The notes under the pieces: generated by a model | What the model was told of the DNA's origin: nothing | Databases searched by the model: none | Seen by the model: the letters and a program-made list of their open reading frames with translations, nothing else | NCBI GenBank assembly: GCA_002721825.1 | Contig: PBLS01000021.1 | Coordinates: 1 to 64,000 of the forward strand | Source: Magnetovibrio sp. | GTDB lineage: Bacteria > Pseudomonadota > Alphaproteobacteria > Rhodospirillales > Casp-alpha2 | Length of the DNA: 64,000 bases | Direction: 5' to 3' | Part shown: positions 62,854 through 64,000 of the stretch, one piece after another | Layout: each line of letters starts with the position of its first letter | Numbering within the stretch: position 1 is the first letter of the stretch | Position numbers and translations under genes: made by a program

Positions 62854-64000
62854 CTATAATAAATGTCCAAATTCCTGATTTTTTAGCTTACGTCTTTGAA
62901 TCTTTCCACTTACCGTTTTTGGTAGCCCCTTAACAAATTCAATCTTTCTTGGGTATTTATAGGGCGCGGTAATTTTCTTAGAAAAATTTTTTAACTCCGC
63001 TATTAAGTCATCACTTTCTAGAAAACTCTCATTAAGAACAATAAACGCCTTAACCACCTGACCTCGCTCTGAATCTGGACTAGCAACCGCAGCGCATTCT
63101 CGAACCGCTGGATGCTCCATAAGTGCATTTTCGACCTCCAAAGGGCCAATACGATAGCCAGCAGAATTAATCACATCGTCACCACGGCCTTTATAAAACA
63201 GATAACCATCCTTATCCATTTGAACTTCATCACCGGTAATGAACCATTCCTCACTATCGATCATAACTCGACAGGAACTAGTCTGTTTAGCATCGTGAAG
63301 ATACTCAAGCATCATTTGAGGATTAGGCAATTTAATCACGAGCCGCCCCGTTTTATCGGCAGGAAGAAACTCATTTCTATCATCTATCACTGCTGTCTCA
63401 ATGCCGGGTAAGGGGCGTCCCATAGCCCCTGGTTTCACTAGCATGCACGGATAATTTAAAATGGTCATCAGCGTCTCTGTCTGTCCATAGCCATCTAATA
63501 GCGGCCCACCACTCGTCATTTTGCACCACCTAGTAACTATCTCGGGGTTGACCGATTCCCCGGCCGAAACGGTCAATCGAAGAGCACTGAGATCAAATTC
63601 GGTAATATCTTGTTGAATAATATGACGAAGCTCTGTTGCAGCAGCGCAAAATACTGTCACTTTATAACGTTGTAAAAGTTTAAGCCGTATTTCGGGTTCA
63701 AAAGGACCATCGTAAGTAAATGCCGCTGCTCCGCAGCTCCACGGGCCAAAAAGAACGCTCGTACCCGATTTACTCCAACCCGTATCTGCACTGCACCAAA
63801 TTGTGTCATTTTCAGAAAGATCAAGCCAATACCAGGCTGACACTCGCCAAGCAAAAATAGCTCTAGATGCGTGTAATACTCCTTTCGGCTTTCCCGTCGA
63901 ACCCGAAGTGTAATATAAAATTGCCGGGTCTCCAGACCTAATCTTTGGTGCAACAAATATCTCCGATTGTTCTGCGAGCGCAGTTTCAAAATTTATCCAA
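62854..64000 (-). CDS. AMP-binding acyl-CoA synthetase (medium-chain ACS-like), 5' partial at the right edge
   Basis: Frame is open to the window edge and encodes AILYYTSGSTGKPKGVLHASRAIFAW upstream of the listed M; GYGQTE, YKGRGDDVINSAGYRIGPLEVENAL, PKTVSGKIQRRKL. Confidence 0.92.
   Translation of the reverse strand, partial: WINFETALAEQSEIFVAPKIRSGDPAILYYTSGSTGKPKGVLHASRAIFAWRVSAWYWLDLSENDTIWCSADTGWSKSGTSVLFGPWSCGAAAFTYDGPFEPEIRLKLLQRYKVTVFCAAATELRHIIQQDITEFDLSALRLTVSAGESVNPEIVTRWCKMTSGGPLLDGYGQTETLMTILNYPCMLVKPGAMGRPLPGIETAVIDDRNEFLPADKTGRLVIKLPNPQMMLEYLHDAKQTSSCRVMIDSEEWFITGDEVQMDKDGYLFYKGRGDDVINSAGYRIGPLEVENALMEHPAVRECAAVASPDSERGQVVKAFIVLNESFLESDDLIAELKNFSKKITAPYKYPRKIEFVKGLPKTVSGKIQRRKLKNQEFGHLL

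Noticed and set aside
1-64000. CRISPR arrays, rRNA, tRNA, prophage, transposons or defence systems
   Set aside because: No repeat-spacer pattern, rRNA or convincing tRNA cloverleaf was noticed, and no transposase, integrase or known defence gene appears among the translated ORFs; tRNA and ncRNA were not searched computationally.

Overview
This window looks like an AT-rich alphaproteobacterial chromosome segment, judged from gene content and synteny (family-level recognition, no searches run). Most of it is housekeeping: a complete 14-gene complex I operon (nuoA-N) followed by birA, coaX, rnj, mce, proS, lolC and lolD; dnaE; then rpsB-tsf-pyrH-frr-uppS-cdsA-dxr-rseP-bamA-skp-lpxD-fabZ-lpxA-lpxI-lpxB; then, on the minus strand, gltA, gltX, lexA, moeA, moaC, trpC, trpD and trpG. 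The accessory content is: (a) the left 8 kb, with a FAD amine oxidase-like gene, a broken cupin, a short MetE-like protein, an anchor-less SDH/FRD-like flavoprotein plus Fe-S pair, an orphan radical SAM/SPASM protein and an SDR lacking the catalytic motif; (b) a three-gene, apparently Co-type nitrile hydratase cluster lying between lolD and dnaE; (c) a lipoprotein where comEC often sits between gltX and lexA; (d) the right end, with GIY-YIG, hydroxypyruvate isomerase-like, acyl-CoA synthetase and several sub-60-codon ORFs. The most striking direct observations are three gene disruptions: an in-frame TGA inside pyrH (normally essential), an in-frame TAA in a cupin gene, and a homopolymer frameshift in an isoprenylcysteine methyltransferase-like gene. 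These could be sequence errors or real lesions. I did not find a convincing new multi-gene system. The best candidates for follow-up are the pyrH stop, the nitrile hydratase insertion, the unusual Fe-S subunit and the DnaA-box-like inverted repeat upstream of dnaE.
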